In this document: piece after piece, positions 1 through 7,655 of the stretch
Position numbering within the stretch: the first letter of the stretch is position 1
How the letters are laid out: every line of letters begins with the position of its first letter
DNA from: Klebsiella pneumoniae
GTDB taxonomy: Bacteria > Pseudomonadota > Gammaproteobacteria > Pseudomonadales > Pseudohongiellaceae
Reading direction: 5' to 3'
DNA: 38,202 nt
NCBI GenBank assembly: GCA_945902215.1
Contig: CAMDML010000026.1
Span: 1 to 38,202 of the forward strand
Notes under the pieces: model-generated
What the model was told of the DNA's origin: nothing
Databases searched by the model: none
The model's input: only the letters and a program-made list of their open reading frames with translations
Made by a program: the position numbers and the translations under genes

Positions 1-1
1 A

Positions 2-256
2 CTGAAAGAATTGCAGAGCCTGTTTGGCAAGCAGGCTCCAATCATCAAGCTTGCAATGCCTTATTTCAAACCTGAAAACAACCTGACCATCAGAATTCCT
101 GACTACTACGTGCATACCACGTCTGACTGGCTGGTCTTCCCGCATGAACTGCAGGGACTCACTGACACCGAAATCATGGGGAAACACGGCTTGCAGGAAC
201 TGACTCCCCGTCTGCTGCTTATGCGCGACCAGCTCGCAACCCAGGAAAAATCATGA
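2..256 (+). CDS. C-terminal part of an unrecognised protein, cut by window edge
   Basis: The frame is open from the first bases of the window to a TGA at 254-256, so the gene begins upstream and only about 84 residues are visible. The stretch has no signal peptide, membrane segment or motif that I recognise; it contains PYFKPENNLTIRIPDYYVHT and ends with a charged tail. The stop codon overlaps the ATG of the next gene (ATGA at 253-256), which suggests translational coupling and therefore a working link with the proteasome-type peptidase. In related neighbourhoods this position is often held by a transglutaminase-like gene, but the visible tail does not look like one to me. A TTG at 11 is only an internal codon, not a likely start. 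That a real coding end is present is fairly sure; the function is unknown. Confidence 0.6.
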   Translation: MKELQSLFGKQAPIIKLAMPYFKPENNLTIRIPDYYVHTTSDWLVFPHELQGLTDTEIMGKHGLQELTPRLLLMRDQLATQEKS

Positions 257-1011
257 CTTATTGTGTTGCCATCTCAGTTGACGCCGGCATGGTGCTCTGT
301 TCCGACTCGCGCACCAATGCCGGCGTGGACCAGATCAGCACCTACAGCAAAATGTTCCGCTATGATCTGGGGCCTGAGCGGCAGTTCGTAGTACTTACTG
401 CCGGCAACCTCGCCACCACCCAATCCACCATGGCGCAATTGAAAAAGGATTTGCGGCAGCAATCCAAAGTAAACCTGGGCACCGTGTCGTCCATCGGCGA
501 TGCAGCGGATTATCTGGGTGATGTAAGCAAATCGGTACAAGACAAGCATAGCCTGAGTGGTCAGGGTTTTCAGGCCAGCTTCATTCTGGGTGGCCAGATA
601 GGCGGCATCGACCACCGCATCGTGCTGATCTATCCCGAGGGCAACCACATCACCAGCAGCAAGGACACGCCCTATCTGCAAATCGGCGAGAGCAAATACG
701 GCAAACCGATACTCGACCGTATTATTAATCTGGACACATCGCTGGAAACCGCTGCACTGTGCGCACTGGTGTCGATGGATTCAACGATGCGCAGTAACCT
801 GACAGTGGGACCACCTATTGAAGTGCTGCTCTACCGCAGCAACAGCTTTGAGATGCAACCCTATTACCGTCTGGAGGAAGGGAGTGAATATTTGCGGGAC
901 ATCAAGCGCAATTGGGACAGCCGGCTGAAGGAGGCGTTTCACAAGATGCCGCCGCTGGCAAACTCGGTCAGTCCCAGCACTCTGCCACCGGACAACAACT
1001 CTGCTTACTGA
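253..1011 (+). CDS. Proteasome-type (Ntn-fold) peptidase, HslV-like
   Basis: A 252-residue protein of the bacterial proteasome-type protease family (COG3484-like), related to HslV and proteasome beta subunits. Removal of the initiator Met would expose Thr2 (MTYCVAISVDAG) as the N-terminal nucleophile. The following SDSRTNAG (about residues 17-24) and the Lys in YSKMFRYD (about 32-38) match the usual Asp and Lys of the Thr-protease site. No signal peptide is visible, so it should act in the cytoplasm. The start is fixed by the ATGA overlap with the preceding gene. It converges on the alpha-E gene, with only 19 bases between the two stops. In many genomes this family travels with alpha-E and circularly permuted ATP-grasp genes, where it is predicted to process the peptide product or tag. 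Substrate and any ATPase partner are unknown. The family assignment is strong. Confidence 0.85.
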   Translation: MTYCVAISVDAGMVLCSDSRTNAGVDQISTYSKMFRYDLGPERQFVVLTAGNLATTQSTMAQLKKDLRQQSKVNLGTVSSIGDAADYLGDVSKSVQDKHSLSGQGFQASFILGGQIGGIDHRIVLIYPEGNHITSSKDTPYLQIGESKYGKPILDRIINLDTSLETAALCALVSMDSTMRSNLTVGPPIEVLLYRSNSFEMQPYYRLEEGSEYLRDIKRNWDSRLKEAFHKMPPLANSVSPSTLPPDNNSAY

Positions 1012-1039
1012 GCCTGCTTACTGAGCCTGCTTACTGACT
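1001..1039. repeat. Tandem 13-bp repeat covering both converging stop codons
   Basis: Three head-to-tail copies of CTGCTTACTGAGC (1001-1013, 1014-1026, 1027-1039; the third diverges in its last two bases). The first copy supplies the TGA of the peptidase gene on the plus strand and the third supplies the TAA of the alpha-E gene on the minus strand. Replication slippage at the end of a gene is the simplest origin. Confidence 0.75.
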
Positions 1040-2008
1040 CTGCTTTTGCAGCTTGCGCAGCTCAACGGGCCTGAACCAGATATTGTTCAGTTCTTCATGG
1101 ATATCAGCAAACGATATCTGTAGTTCGTCAATGAAGTCGAGCAGGCCGCGCTGCAACAAAGTGCTGATATCAACTTCTGATGACACCCGCTTCACCCGGG
1201 CTACCGCCTGCAGTACATCCTGATTATTGGGCAACTTGCCCAGATGATTGACCAGATCCTTCAGGCAGTAGCCGATCGCGCGCGGAAATTCTTCGTCTTT
1301 CAGCAGGAAATGCACCACATCTTCGCCACGCACGGTGTGCTGGATCTTGCGCCGAAACGCCTGATATCCGCCCAAACATCGCAGCACATTCATCCACAAA
1401 ACATTCTCGTAAGGCTCCAGAAACGAACGCTGCTTGCTATTCTTGGAAAACGCGGGCAACAAGCTGATGGAACCGACATCCACCATGCGCGAGGTCATAT
1501 CTGCGCGCTCAATCTTGCGACCGATCTGAATGAAGGCATAGGCAGTATCGTGATTCATGCTGCCGGTCAGCAAGCCAAACACCCGCTGACAGTCTCCCAT
1601 CACAGTTTCCAGCAGCTGTTGGCGCGCACGCCGGCCCAGCCCGCGCGAGGCGGCGTCCTTGATGTTCAAGTACAGGTTATTGAAATGCTCCCAGGCTTCG
1701 GCCGGAATGATTTCACGCGTGGTGCGCGCGTTCTCGCGCATCATGTGGATGCTGCTGAGCAAGGAAGCGGAATTTTTGGTGTCGGCCACGAGAAAGCGAA
1801 TGACCTGCTTTTCCTCAAGCGGCTGGTTGAGTTTGGCGAAATCCTCATTGCAGCCGGTAATATCGATCAAAATGTTCCAGCCGATATGCGAACCAATGGG
1901 CAGGTCGAACAGCATCGCCGAATACACATTGATCAGACGTGCGGTGTTTTCCACCCGCTCCAGGTAACGCCCCAACCAGTACACGCGCTCGGCAACACTC
2001 GACAACAT
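1031..2008 (-). CDS. Alpha-E domain protein (DUF403)
   Basis: A 325-residue alpha-helical protein of the alpha-E family. It opens with the family hallmark MLSSVAERVYWLGRYLERVE, followed by further conserved charged helices such as REIIPAEAWEHFNNLY and YAFIQIGRKIERADMTSRM. I chose the ATG at 2008 because this motif normally begins the protein and because it lies one base after the TGA of the ATP-grasp gene (TGACATG); the frame does extend further upstream. No signal or membrane segment is visible. The family almost always sits beside a circularly permuted ATP-grasp enzyme, as here, and is thought to work with it in making a peptide or modifying a protein, but no reaction is established. The assignment is strong, the role inferred. 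Confidence 0.88.
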   Translation of the reverse strand: MLSSVAERVYWLGRYLERVENTARLINVYSAMLFDLPIGSHIGWNILIDITGCNEDFAKLNQPLEEKQVIRFLVADTKNSASLLSSIHMMRENARTTREIIPAEAWEHFNNLYLNIKDAASRGLGRRARQQLLETVMGDCQRVFGLLTGSMNHDTAYAFIQIGRKIERADMTSRMVDVGSISLLPAFSKNSKQRSFLEPYENVLWMNVLRCLGGYQAFRRKIQHTVRGEDVVHFLLKDEEFPRAIGYCLKDLVNHLGKLPNNQDVLQAVARVKRVSSEVDISTLLQRGLLDFIDELQISFADIHEELNNIWFRPVELRKLQKQSQ

Positions 2009-2009
2009 G

Positions 2010-3458
2010 TCAGTTGTCTCCCTCGTTGACGATCCACGTGTCTTTGCTGCCGCCACCCTGCGATGAATTGACGATATACGAACCTTTCACCAGCGCCACG
2101 CGGGTGAGGCCGCCAGGGGTTACATACGTGTTCTTGCCCTGCAGTACGAAGGGTCGCAAGTCGACATGGCGCGGCTCGACCGTATCGTTGATCATGATTG
2201 GCGCGGTGGACAACGCCACGAGCGGCTGCGCCATATAGTTGCGCGGATTGGCCTTGATCTTTAGGGCGAATTCATCGCGCTCCTTCTTGCTCGAGCGCGG
2301 CCCCATCAACATGCCATAACCGCCCGATTCGTTCGCGGGCTTGACCACCAGCTTGTCGAGATTCTTCAGAACATGCTCGCGCTGCGCAGGGTCAATACAG
2401 AGGAAACTCGGCACGTTCGGCAGGATCGCGTCCTCACCCAGATAATATTTGATCATCGCCGGCACGTAGGTGTAGATCACTTTGTCGTCGGCGACGCCCG
2501 CGCCAGGCGCGTTGGCAAGACCGACGTTGCCCTTCAGCCATGCCTTGAGCAAACCAGCAACACCAAGGGTTGAATCCTTGTTGAACACGGACGGGTCAAT
2601 GAATAGATCGTCAATGCGCCGGTAGATCACGTCGACAAGTGCAAGGCCGTTGATGGTTTTCATGTAGACATGGTCGTCTTCAACCACGAGGTCGCTGCCC
2701 TGCACCAGTTCCGCACCCATCTGCTGTGCGAGGAAGGAATGCTCGAAATAGGCCGAGTTGTAGATGCCCGGTGTCAGTACCACGATGCCGGGATTGTCTT
2801 TTTTGCACGGCGCAATCGACGCCAACGTTTCAAACAGCTGGCCAGGGTATTCAGCGATGGGCTGAATGTCATAGTTTTCGAAGAGCTCCGGGAACACGCG
2901 CTTGGTGACGGTGCGATTCTCGAGCATGTATGACACACCGGACGGCACCCGCAAGTTGTCTTCCAGCACATAGAACTTGCCATCGGCATCGCGCACAAGA
3001 TCCGTGCCGCACACATGAGCCCAGACATTGTGCTTCGGCTTCATGCCCTGACACTGCGAGCGGAAATTACCCGAATCTGCAATGAGTTCGCGCGGCACCA
3101 CCTTGTCTTTCAGGATCTTGCCGTCGTTGTAGACATCGTGGATAAAACAGTTAAGAGCATGCAGGCGCTGGGTGAGTCCCTTGCTGGTGACCTCCCATTC
3201 CTTGTTGGTGATGATGCGGGGAATAACGTCGAAGGGCCACTCGCGATCAATATTGCCCGCTTCACTGTAGACGGTGAAGGAAATCCCCATCGTTTTGATG
3301 GCGTGATTCACGGAAACCTGGCGCTGCTTCAGCTCTTCATCGCTTAACGAGGCGAGATACCTTGCGAGAACTCTGGCAGCCTTGCGGGGATACCCCGGCG
3401 AACTGATCATTTCGTCGTGAAATGCGCCGGGTTGGTAGGTTTTCCAATCAATTGGCAT
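2010..3458 (-). CDS. Circularly permuted ATP-grasp protein (type 2, DUF404/DUF407)
   Basis: A 482-residue enzyme of the circularly permuted ATP-grasp family. Visible family features are VWAHVCGTDLVRDADGKFYV and LEDNLRVPSGVSYMLENR (around residues 145-180), the nucleotide-binding VVKPANESGGYGMLMGPR (around 370-388) and RHVDLRPFVLQGK (about 428-440). ATP-grasp enzymes join a carboxylate to an amine or thiol through an acyl-phosphate, so this one is predicted to be a peptide ligase or amidoligase; its substrate is unknown. It starts with ATG at 3458 and is the first gene of a two-gene operon with alpha-E (one-base gap). It is divergent from zwf, with about 210 bases of shared upstream region. 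Family assignment is secure. Confidence 0.88.
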   Translation of the reverse strand: MPIDWKTYQPGAFHDEMISSPGYPRKAARVLARYLASLSDEELKQRQVSVNHAIKTMGISFTVYSEAGNIDREWPFDVIPRIITNKEWEVTSKGLTQRLHALNCFIHDVYNDGKILKDKVVPRELIADSGNFRSQCQGMKPKHNVWAHVCGTDLVRDADGKFYVLEDNLRVPSGVSYMLENRTVTKRVFPELFENYDIQPIAEYPGQLFETLASIAPCKKDNPGIVVLTPGIYNSAYFEHSFLAQQMGAELVQGSDLVVEDDHVYMKTINGLALVDVIYRRIDDLFIDPSVFNKDSTLGVAGLLKAWLKGNVGLANAPGAGVADDKVIYTYVPAMIKYYLGEDAILPNVPSFLCIDPAQREHVLKNLDKLVVKPANESGGYGMLMGPRSSKKERDEFALKIKANPRNYMAQPLVALSTAPIMINDTVEPRHVDLRPFVLQGKNTYVTPGGLTRVALVKGSYIVNSSQGGGSKDTWIVNEGDN

Positions 3459-3523
3459 AACTCATCTTGCCACAGGAGTCGAGAAGGCGTCCAGCATGGG
3501 GCGGGCCGATCCAGAGTGGATTG

Positions 3524-3545
3524 TTCACGTGCAAAACGTGCTGAA
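3524..3545. promoter_or_regulatory. Imperfect inverted repeat between ATP-grasp gene and zwf
   Basis: TTCACGT (3524-3530), GCAAA, then ACGTGCTGAA (3536-3545). The CACGT/ACGTG core is a perfect 5-bp inverted repeat with a 5-bp spacer, and the flanking TTCA/TGAA match if one base is bulged. It lies in the divergent region and could be an operator or a chance repeat. It does not look like the known HexR site. Confidence 0.25.
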
Positions 3546-3602
3546 ATTTACCGTAACGCGCCAAGAAAGTGCATTCTGCCACCTCTTTATGCTGGCATGC
3601 TT

Positions 3603-3632
3603 CTGGCATGTCCAGTCTGTTGGCACTATATT
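3603..3632 (+). promoter_or_regulatory. Possible zwf promoter
   Basis: CTGGCA at 3603-3608 and TATATT at 3627-3632, spaced 18 bp, each four to five of six matches to the sigma-70 consensus. A transcript from here would have an untranslated region of about 30 bases ahead of zwf at 3670. No experimental support; weak -35. Confidence 0.3.
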
Positions 3633-3669
3633 CAGCGGCATCGACGCTATCGCTCAAGGCAGATCCTGC

Positions 3670-5139
3670 ATGACGCACGACCAAACACCTGTCCCCTGCA
3701 ATCTTGTCATCTTCGGCATTGCCGGCGATCTGTCCCGCCGCAAGCTGCTGGCAGCCCTCTATCATCTTGATCTGGAAAACCTGTTGCATCCGGATACCCA
3801 CATACTGGGTCTTGCACGCACCGAGTTGAGTGAAGACGATTTCCGCAACATGGTGATGAACTCTCTGGTGCAATTCGTCGGCAGCAATCTCGACCAGGAA
3901 ACCCTGCGGCGCCTGATGCGGCGCATGACCTACCGCAGCCTCAACTTCGCCCAGCCGACCGAATTCAACGCACTGAAGGATTATTTCGCCAACAACAGCA
4001 ATCACCTCATTTTCTACTTTGCCACGCCTGCTGCGGTGTATGCCGACATCTGCACAGGCCTGAGTCATGCCAACCTGATCCGCAACGACAGCCAAGTGGT
4101 CATGGAGAAACCCATCGGCGACAGCCTCAAATCGTCAAAGATGGTGAACGATATGGTCGCTAGCCATTTTGCCGAAGCGCAGATCTACCGCATTGATCAT
4201 TACCTCGGCAAGGAAACCGTACTCAACCTGCTGGTGCTGCGCTTCGCCAACGCACTATTCACCAGCAACTGGGATTACTCCTGCATCGATCACATACAGA
4301 TCACTGTGGCGGAGAGTGTGGGCATCGAAGATCGCTGGGGCTTTTATGACAAGGCCGGGCAAATGCGCGACATGGTGCAGAACCATCTGCTGCAGATTCT
4401 CTGCCTGCTGGCCATGGAGCCTCCGGTGGATTTGTCGGCCGACAGCATCCGCAACGAAAAACTGAAAGTACTGAAAGCACTGCGCCCGATTACGCAGGAG
4501 AACTTTGCGAAAAAAGTCGTGCGCGGCCAGTATGCCGACGGCTTCATCAAGGGCGCACCAGTGCCGTCCTATGTGAAGGAAGCAGGTGCCAACCCACGCA
4601 GCACCACTGAAACTTTTGTTGCGATCAAGGCCGAAATCGACAACTGGCGCTGGTCCGGCGTTCCCTTTTATCTACGCACCGGCAAGCGTCTGGCACTGAA
4701 GCACAGTGAGATCAGCATCCATTTCAAATCGCAGCCACACAACATTTTCCGCGAGAGTTACCCCGAACTGCCACCCAACAAACTGACCATCCGCCTGCAG
4801 CCGGATGAAGGCATTGAACTGCAGATGATGAACAAGGTGCCCGGCATCACTGAAATTTCGCGTATAGCGAAGAACCAGCTCGACCTCAACTTCTCCGAAT
4901 CCTTCAACAGTCCGCGCATTGTTGATGCTTACGAGCGCCTGTTGCTGGAAGCCATGTTGCAAAACCAGTCCTGGTTCGTGCGCCGCGATGAAGTGGAACA
5001 GGCCTGGATGTGGGTGGACGATATCATCCGCGCCTGGGTCAAGAGCGGCGACAAGCCCGATCTCTATCCTGCCGGCTCCTGGGGGCCTACCTCGTCGGTT
5101 TCACTGATTGCCCGCGACGGGCGCCAGTGGGACGAATAA
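3670..5139 (+). CDS. zwf: Glucose-6-phosphate 1-dehydrogenase
   Basis: Oxidises glucose 6-phosphate to 6-phosphogluconolactone with NADP(+) or NAD(+), opening the oxidative pentose phosphate and Entner-Doudoroff routes. The N-terminal dinucleotide-binding motif is VIFGIAGDLSRRKLL (about residues 11-25), and the substrate and catalytic signature RIDHYLGKETVLN lies near residue 175. Length 489 residues is normal. The frame is open 58 codons further upstream to 3496, but that extension (MGRADPEWIV...) has no family similarity, so ATG 3670 is preferred, with a modest AAGG ahead of it. The next gene follows 8 bases after the stop. The neighbouring glycogen operon makes glucose 1-phosphate, which becomes the substrate of this enzyme. 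Assignment is secure. Confidence 0.95.
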   Translation: MTHDQTPVPCNLVIFGIAGDLSRRKLLAALYHLDLENLLHPDTHILGLARTELSEDDFRNMVMNSLVQFVGSNLDQETLRRLMRRMTYRSLNFAQPTEFNALKDYFANNSNHLIFYFATPAAVYADICTGLSHANLIRNDSQVVMEKPIGDSLKSSKMVNDMVASHFAEAQIYRIDHYLGKETVLNLLVLRFANALFTSNWDYSCIDHIQITVAESVGIEDRWGFYDKAGQMRDMVQNHLLQILCLLAMEPPVDLSADSIRNEKLKVLKALRPITQENFAKKVVRGQYADGFIKGAPVPSYVKEAGANPRSTTETFVAIKAEIDNWRWSGVPFYLRTGKRLALKHSEISIHFKSQPHNIFRESYPELPPNKLTIRLQPDEGIELQMMNKVPGITEISRIAKNQLDLNFSESFNSPRIVDAYERLLLEAMLQNQSWFVRRDEVEQAWMWVDDIIRAWVKSGDKPDLYPAGSWGPTSSVSLIARDGRQWDE

Positions 5140-5147
5140 CGCTCCAG

Positions 5148-6083
5148 ATGGTCCGCGAACTGGGTCTCGCAGTGAGCGCGCACCCGCACGACAAACGCTG
5201 GCTGAGCGCAGCGAGTGGTTTGGTGTGCATGGGTGACAAGGCTTACGTGATTGCCGACGATGAGCATCACCTGGCTCACTTTAACTTGAAGGATACGGCC
5301 GCTCCTGTCAGCTTGCTGCAGTTGTTTGAGGGAACCCTGCCACGAGACAAGGGCAAGCGCAAAAAAACCAAACCCGATCTCGAAAGCCTGGTGCTGCTGC
5401 CCGCGCTGGAACTGTATCCGCATGGGGCTTTGCTGGCGCTGGGCTCAGGATCAAAACCAAACCGCTGCCGCGCCACTCTACTGGCTCTCGACAAGGCCGG
5501 CGACGTAAACGGGCCTGCCCTGCACCTCGACCTGAGCGTGTTATACGCCCCACTGCAAATCCTGTTTGGTGATGTCAACATCGAAGGTGCTTTCATTGCC
5601 GAAGGCCAGCTGCATTTGCTGCAACGCGGCAACAAGGGCAGCCGCACCAATGCCCGTGTCAGCTATGACTGGATTGCGTTCGCGGCTTGGTTGCTGGGCG
5701 CCAGCACCCAGGTCCCAGTCGCAATCCGGGTGCAGCGGCTCGCACTGGGCGAGGTGGATGGCGTGCCCTTGGGGCTGACGGATGCCGCGGCTCTGGCAGA
5801 AGGCACCTGGATATTCTGCGCTGTTGCGGAAGATGCCAGGAACAGCTACGCGGATGGAGCTTGCGTTGCTTCTGTTGTCGGCATCGTCGACAACAAAGGC
5901 CGCATCAATAACATGCTGCGGCTGCAGGGCAATCCGAAAGTAGAAGGTATTGCCGTTGCGCCAGGCTGTGATGTGCGGGGCGCAGAGTTAAGGTTGTTGC
6001 TGGTAACCGATGCCGATGATCCTGGTGTTGCATCACAACTTCTGCAGACGACAGTCCAGCAAGCGCCACTCTCGCAGAACTGA
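5148..6083 (+). CDS. DUF6929 family protein, likely beta-propeller
   Basis: A 311-residue protein that I place in the DUF6929 family by its repeated beta-rich segments, such as LSAASGLVCMGDKAYVIADD near the start, ESLVLLPALELYPHGALLAL, NIEGAFIAEGQLHLLQRGN and KVEGIAVAPG near the end. The pattern of short strands ending in charged turns suggests a beta-propeller. No signal peptide is evident. The open frame runs back inside zwf, but ATG 5148, eight bases after the zwf stop, gives a start consistent with the family. It is probably cotranscribed with zwf and ends two bases before the convergent glgA stop. Its position suggests a role linked to sugar-phosphate metabolism, possibly hydrolysis of 6-phosphogluconolactone, since E. 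coli Pgl is also a propeller; this is inference only. Confidence 0.65.
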   Translation: MVRELGLAVSAHPHDKRWLSAASGLVCMGDKAYVIADDEHHLAHFNLKDTAAPVSLLQLFEGTLPRDKGKRKKTKPDLESLVLLPALELYPHGALLALGSGSKPNRCRATLLALDKAGDVNGPALHLDLSVLYAPLQILFGDVNIEGAFIAEGQLHLLQRGNKGSRTNARVSYDWIAFAAWLLGASTQVPVAIRVQRLALGEVDGVPLGLTDAAALAEGTWIFCAVAEDARNSYADGACVASVVGIVDNKGRINNMLRLQGNPKVEGIAVAPGCDVRGAELRLLLVTDADDPGVASQLLQTTVQQAPLSQN

Positions 6084-6085
6084 AA

Positions 6086-7651
6086 TCAGGAATACAACCT
6101 GTTCTCATACTCCCGCATCATGTCATCCCACAAAAAACGTGTAGCCGCGGCATTGCGGCAGATTCCCTGCCACACTGGAATTTTTGTGCTTTGAACCAAC
6201 AAGGCTTCCTCAAAAACCTGCAACAGTTTGGCTGCCTGCTCATGCTGGCTCGCGCCATCGAAAGCAAAACCATTCACCATGTGTTGCACAGTGTCAGCAA
6301 GGCCACCGACCTTGTGTACCAGAGGCGGCGTGCCAGCACGCATTGCCAGCATCTGGCTTATGCCGCAAGGCTCAAACGAACTTGGCATCAGGAACAAGTC
6401 ACAAAAATTGTAGAGCATCTCGCCCAGCTCTTCGGAGTAGCCACACAGGAACAGGAAATTGGTGTTGCGCTGCATGGCTTCGCGCATGAACTGCTCACAG
6501 GCAGAATCGCCACTCCCCAGCATAATCATGAAACCCTTGTCGAGTTGCTGCAGCAGGGCATCAAGCGCAAACACACCGGGCGCAACTTCAACCCGCAGTA
6601 GATTGACTTTCTGCGCCGTCAGCCGGCCCACCGAACCCACCACGCACTGATCCTTTGGCTTGCGCTGCGCCCAGCTCAGCAAGCGTTGCAGTGCGTGGAA
6701 ATGCGCAGCATTGATCTGGTCACGGCCACGCACCCACTGCTCCAGCGTTGTTGTAGCCGCAGCAATAAACTGTTTCTTCACCACTTTTTTGCCGCCATCA
6801 CTACTTTTACTGTAGTCACATCCATTGAGGATGCCGTGCAGTTTGCCGGCCTTGTTGATCCGGCGCAGATCCTTTTCCAGTCCCTCACCGCGACACAAGC
6901 CCAGCGTTGGATTGCTCGGCTGCAGGATTTCGCGCGCGTACGTCGGCGACACTACATGCACTTGGTCAGCCAGATTGATCCCGGTGCGCATCAGGTTGAT
7001 ACACTCGGGATAGGTTGGATCGGCAACAGGTTCTCTGGCGTATTTCAAGGTGGGAAACCAGTGCCCAGGGGAGGAAAGGTTGTCTGCGAAGGGCCGCACT
7101 CCCTGCAACGACAGGTTGTGTACGGTATAGACCGCAGGAATATCGAGCAGGGCGTGATACGGGCTGTGCGCCTCGCGCAGCAGCAACATCAGCGCCGCAT
7201 GCCAGTCGTGCAGATGCAGCACATCGGCTTTGGCGATGGCGCCGGTCACAAGTGCATAACAAGCCGCATGGCAAAACAGGGCAAACTTGCTGGCATCCGT
7301 GGCAAAGGGTTCGAAGACATCGTGGCAGTACACCTGGCCGGCACCGCAGGCACCAAACAGCGGATGTTCCAGCACGAGATGCTGTACTGCTGCCGGTTCA
7401 TCTGGCGTGTCGATCTGAAACAGTTCAAGCTTTTCCAGCACGCGGCTGAAATCGACCGTCAGTGTATGCAGCAACCGTGCACCGGGTAGTTTCGACAGGG
7501 CCTGATAACCAGGCGTTACTACCGTTACCCGGTGACCGCGCCGCGCCAGTGCGCGCGGAACATCCCGGATGACATCGGCAATACCGCCGACCTTGGCGCC
7601 CTTCAAGACACCGTTTTCTGCGGCGATCATGACGATATGTTTAGAGGTCAC
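6086..7651 (-). CDS. glgA: Glycogen (starch) synthase, GT5
   Basis: Transfers glucose from ADP-glucose to the growing alpha-1,4-glucan. The N-terminal ADP-glucose loop is KVGGIADV (KxGG), the HDWH motif is in VLHLHDWHAALMLL, and the C-terminal Rossmann domain holds VGRLTAQK and the catalytic FEPCGISQMLAM with HKVGGLADTV. At 521 residues it is longer than the E. coli enzyme (477). It has unusual stretches after NGCDYSKSSDGG and around the QKVNLLRVEV region, so it is a divergent GT5 member. The first possible codon is TTG 7669 (overlapping glgC by 14 bases); I prefer GTG 7651, four bases after the glgC stop, which keeps the first beta strand KHIVMIAAE. ATG 7630 would cut it. Last gene of the operon. 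Function is confident, start uncertain. Confidence 0.88.
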   Translation of the reverse strand: MTSKHIVMIAAENGVLKGAKVGGIADVIRDVPRALARRGHRVTVVTPGYQALSKLPGARLLHTLTVDFSRVLEKLELFQIDTPDEPAAVQHLVLEHPLFGACGAGQVYCHDVFEPFATDASKFALFCHAACYALVTGAIAKADVLHLHDWHAALMLLLREAHSPYHALLDIPAVYTVHNLSLQGVRPFADNLSSPGHWFPTLKYAREPVADPTYPECINLMRTGINLADQVHVVSPTYAREILQPSNPTLGLCRGEGLEKDLRRINKAGKLHGILNGCDYSKSSDGGKKVVKKQFIAAATTTLEQWVRGRDQINAAHFHALQRLLSWAQRKPKDQCVVGSVGRLTAQKVNLLRVEVAPGVFALDALLQQLDKGFMIMLGSGDSACEQFMREAMQRNTNFLFLCGYSEELGEMLYNFCDLFLMPSSFEPCGISQMLAMRAGTPPLVHKVGGLADTVQHMVNGFAFDGASQHEQAAKLLQVFEEALLVQSTKIPVWQGICRNAAATRFLWDDMMREYENRLYS

Positions 7652-7655
7652 CTGA

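Noticed and set aside
3496-3669. 58-codon N-terminal extension of zwf
   Set aside because: The sequence before ATG 3670 does not resemble the family, and a 489-residue enzyme from 3670 is standard.
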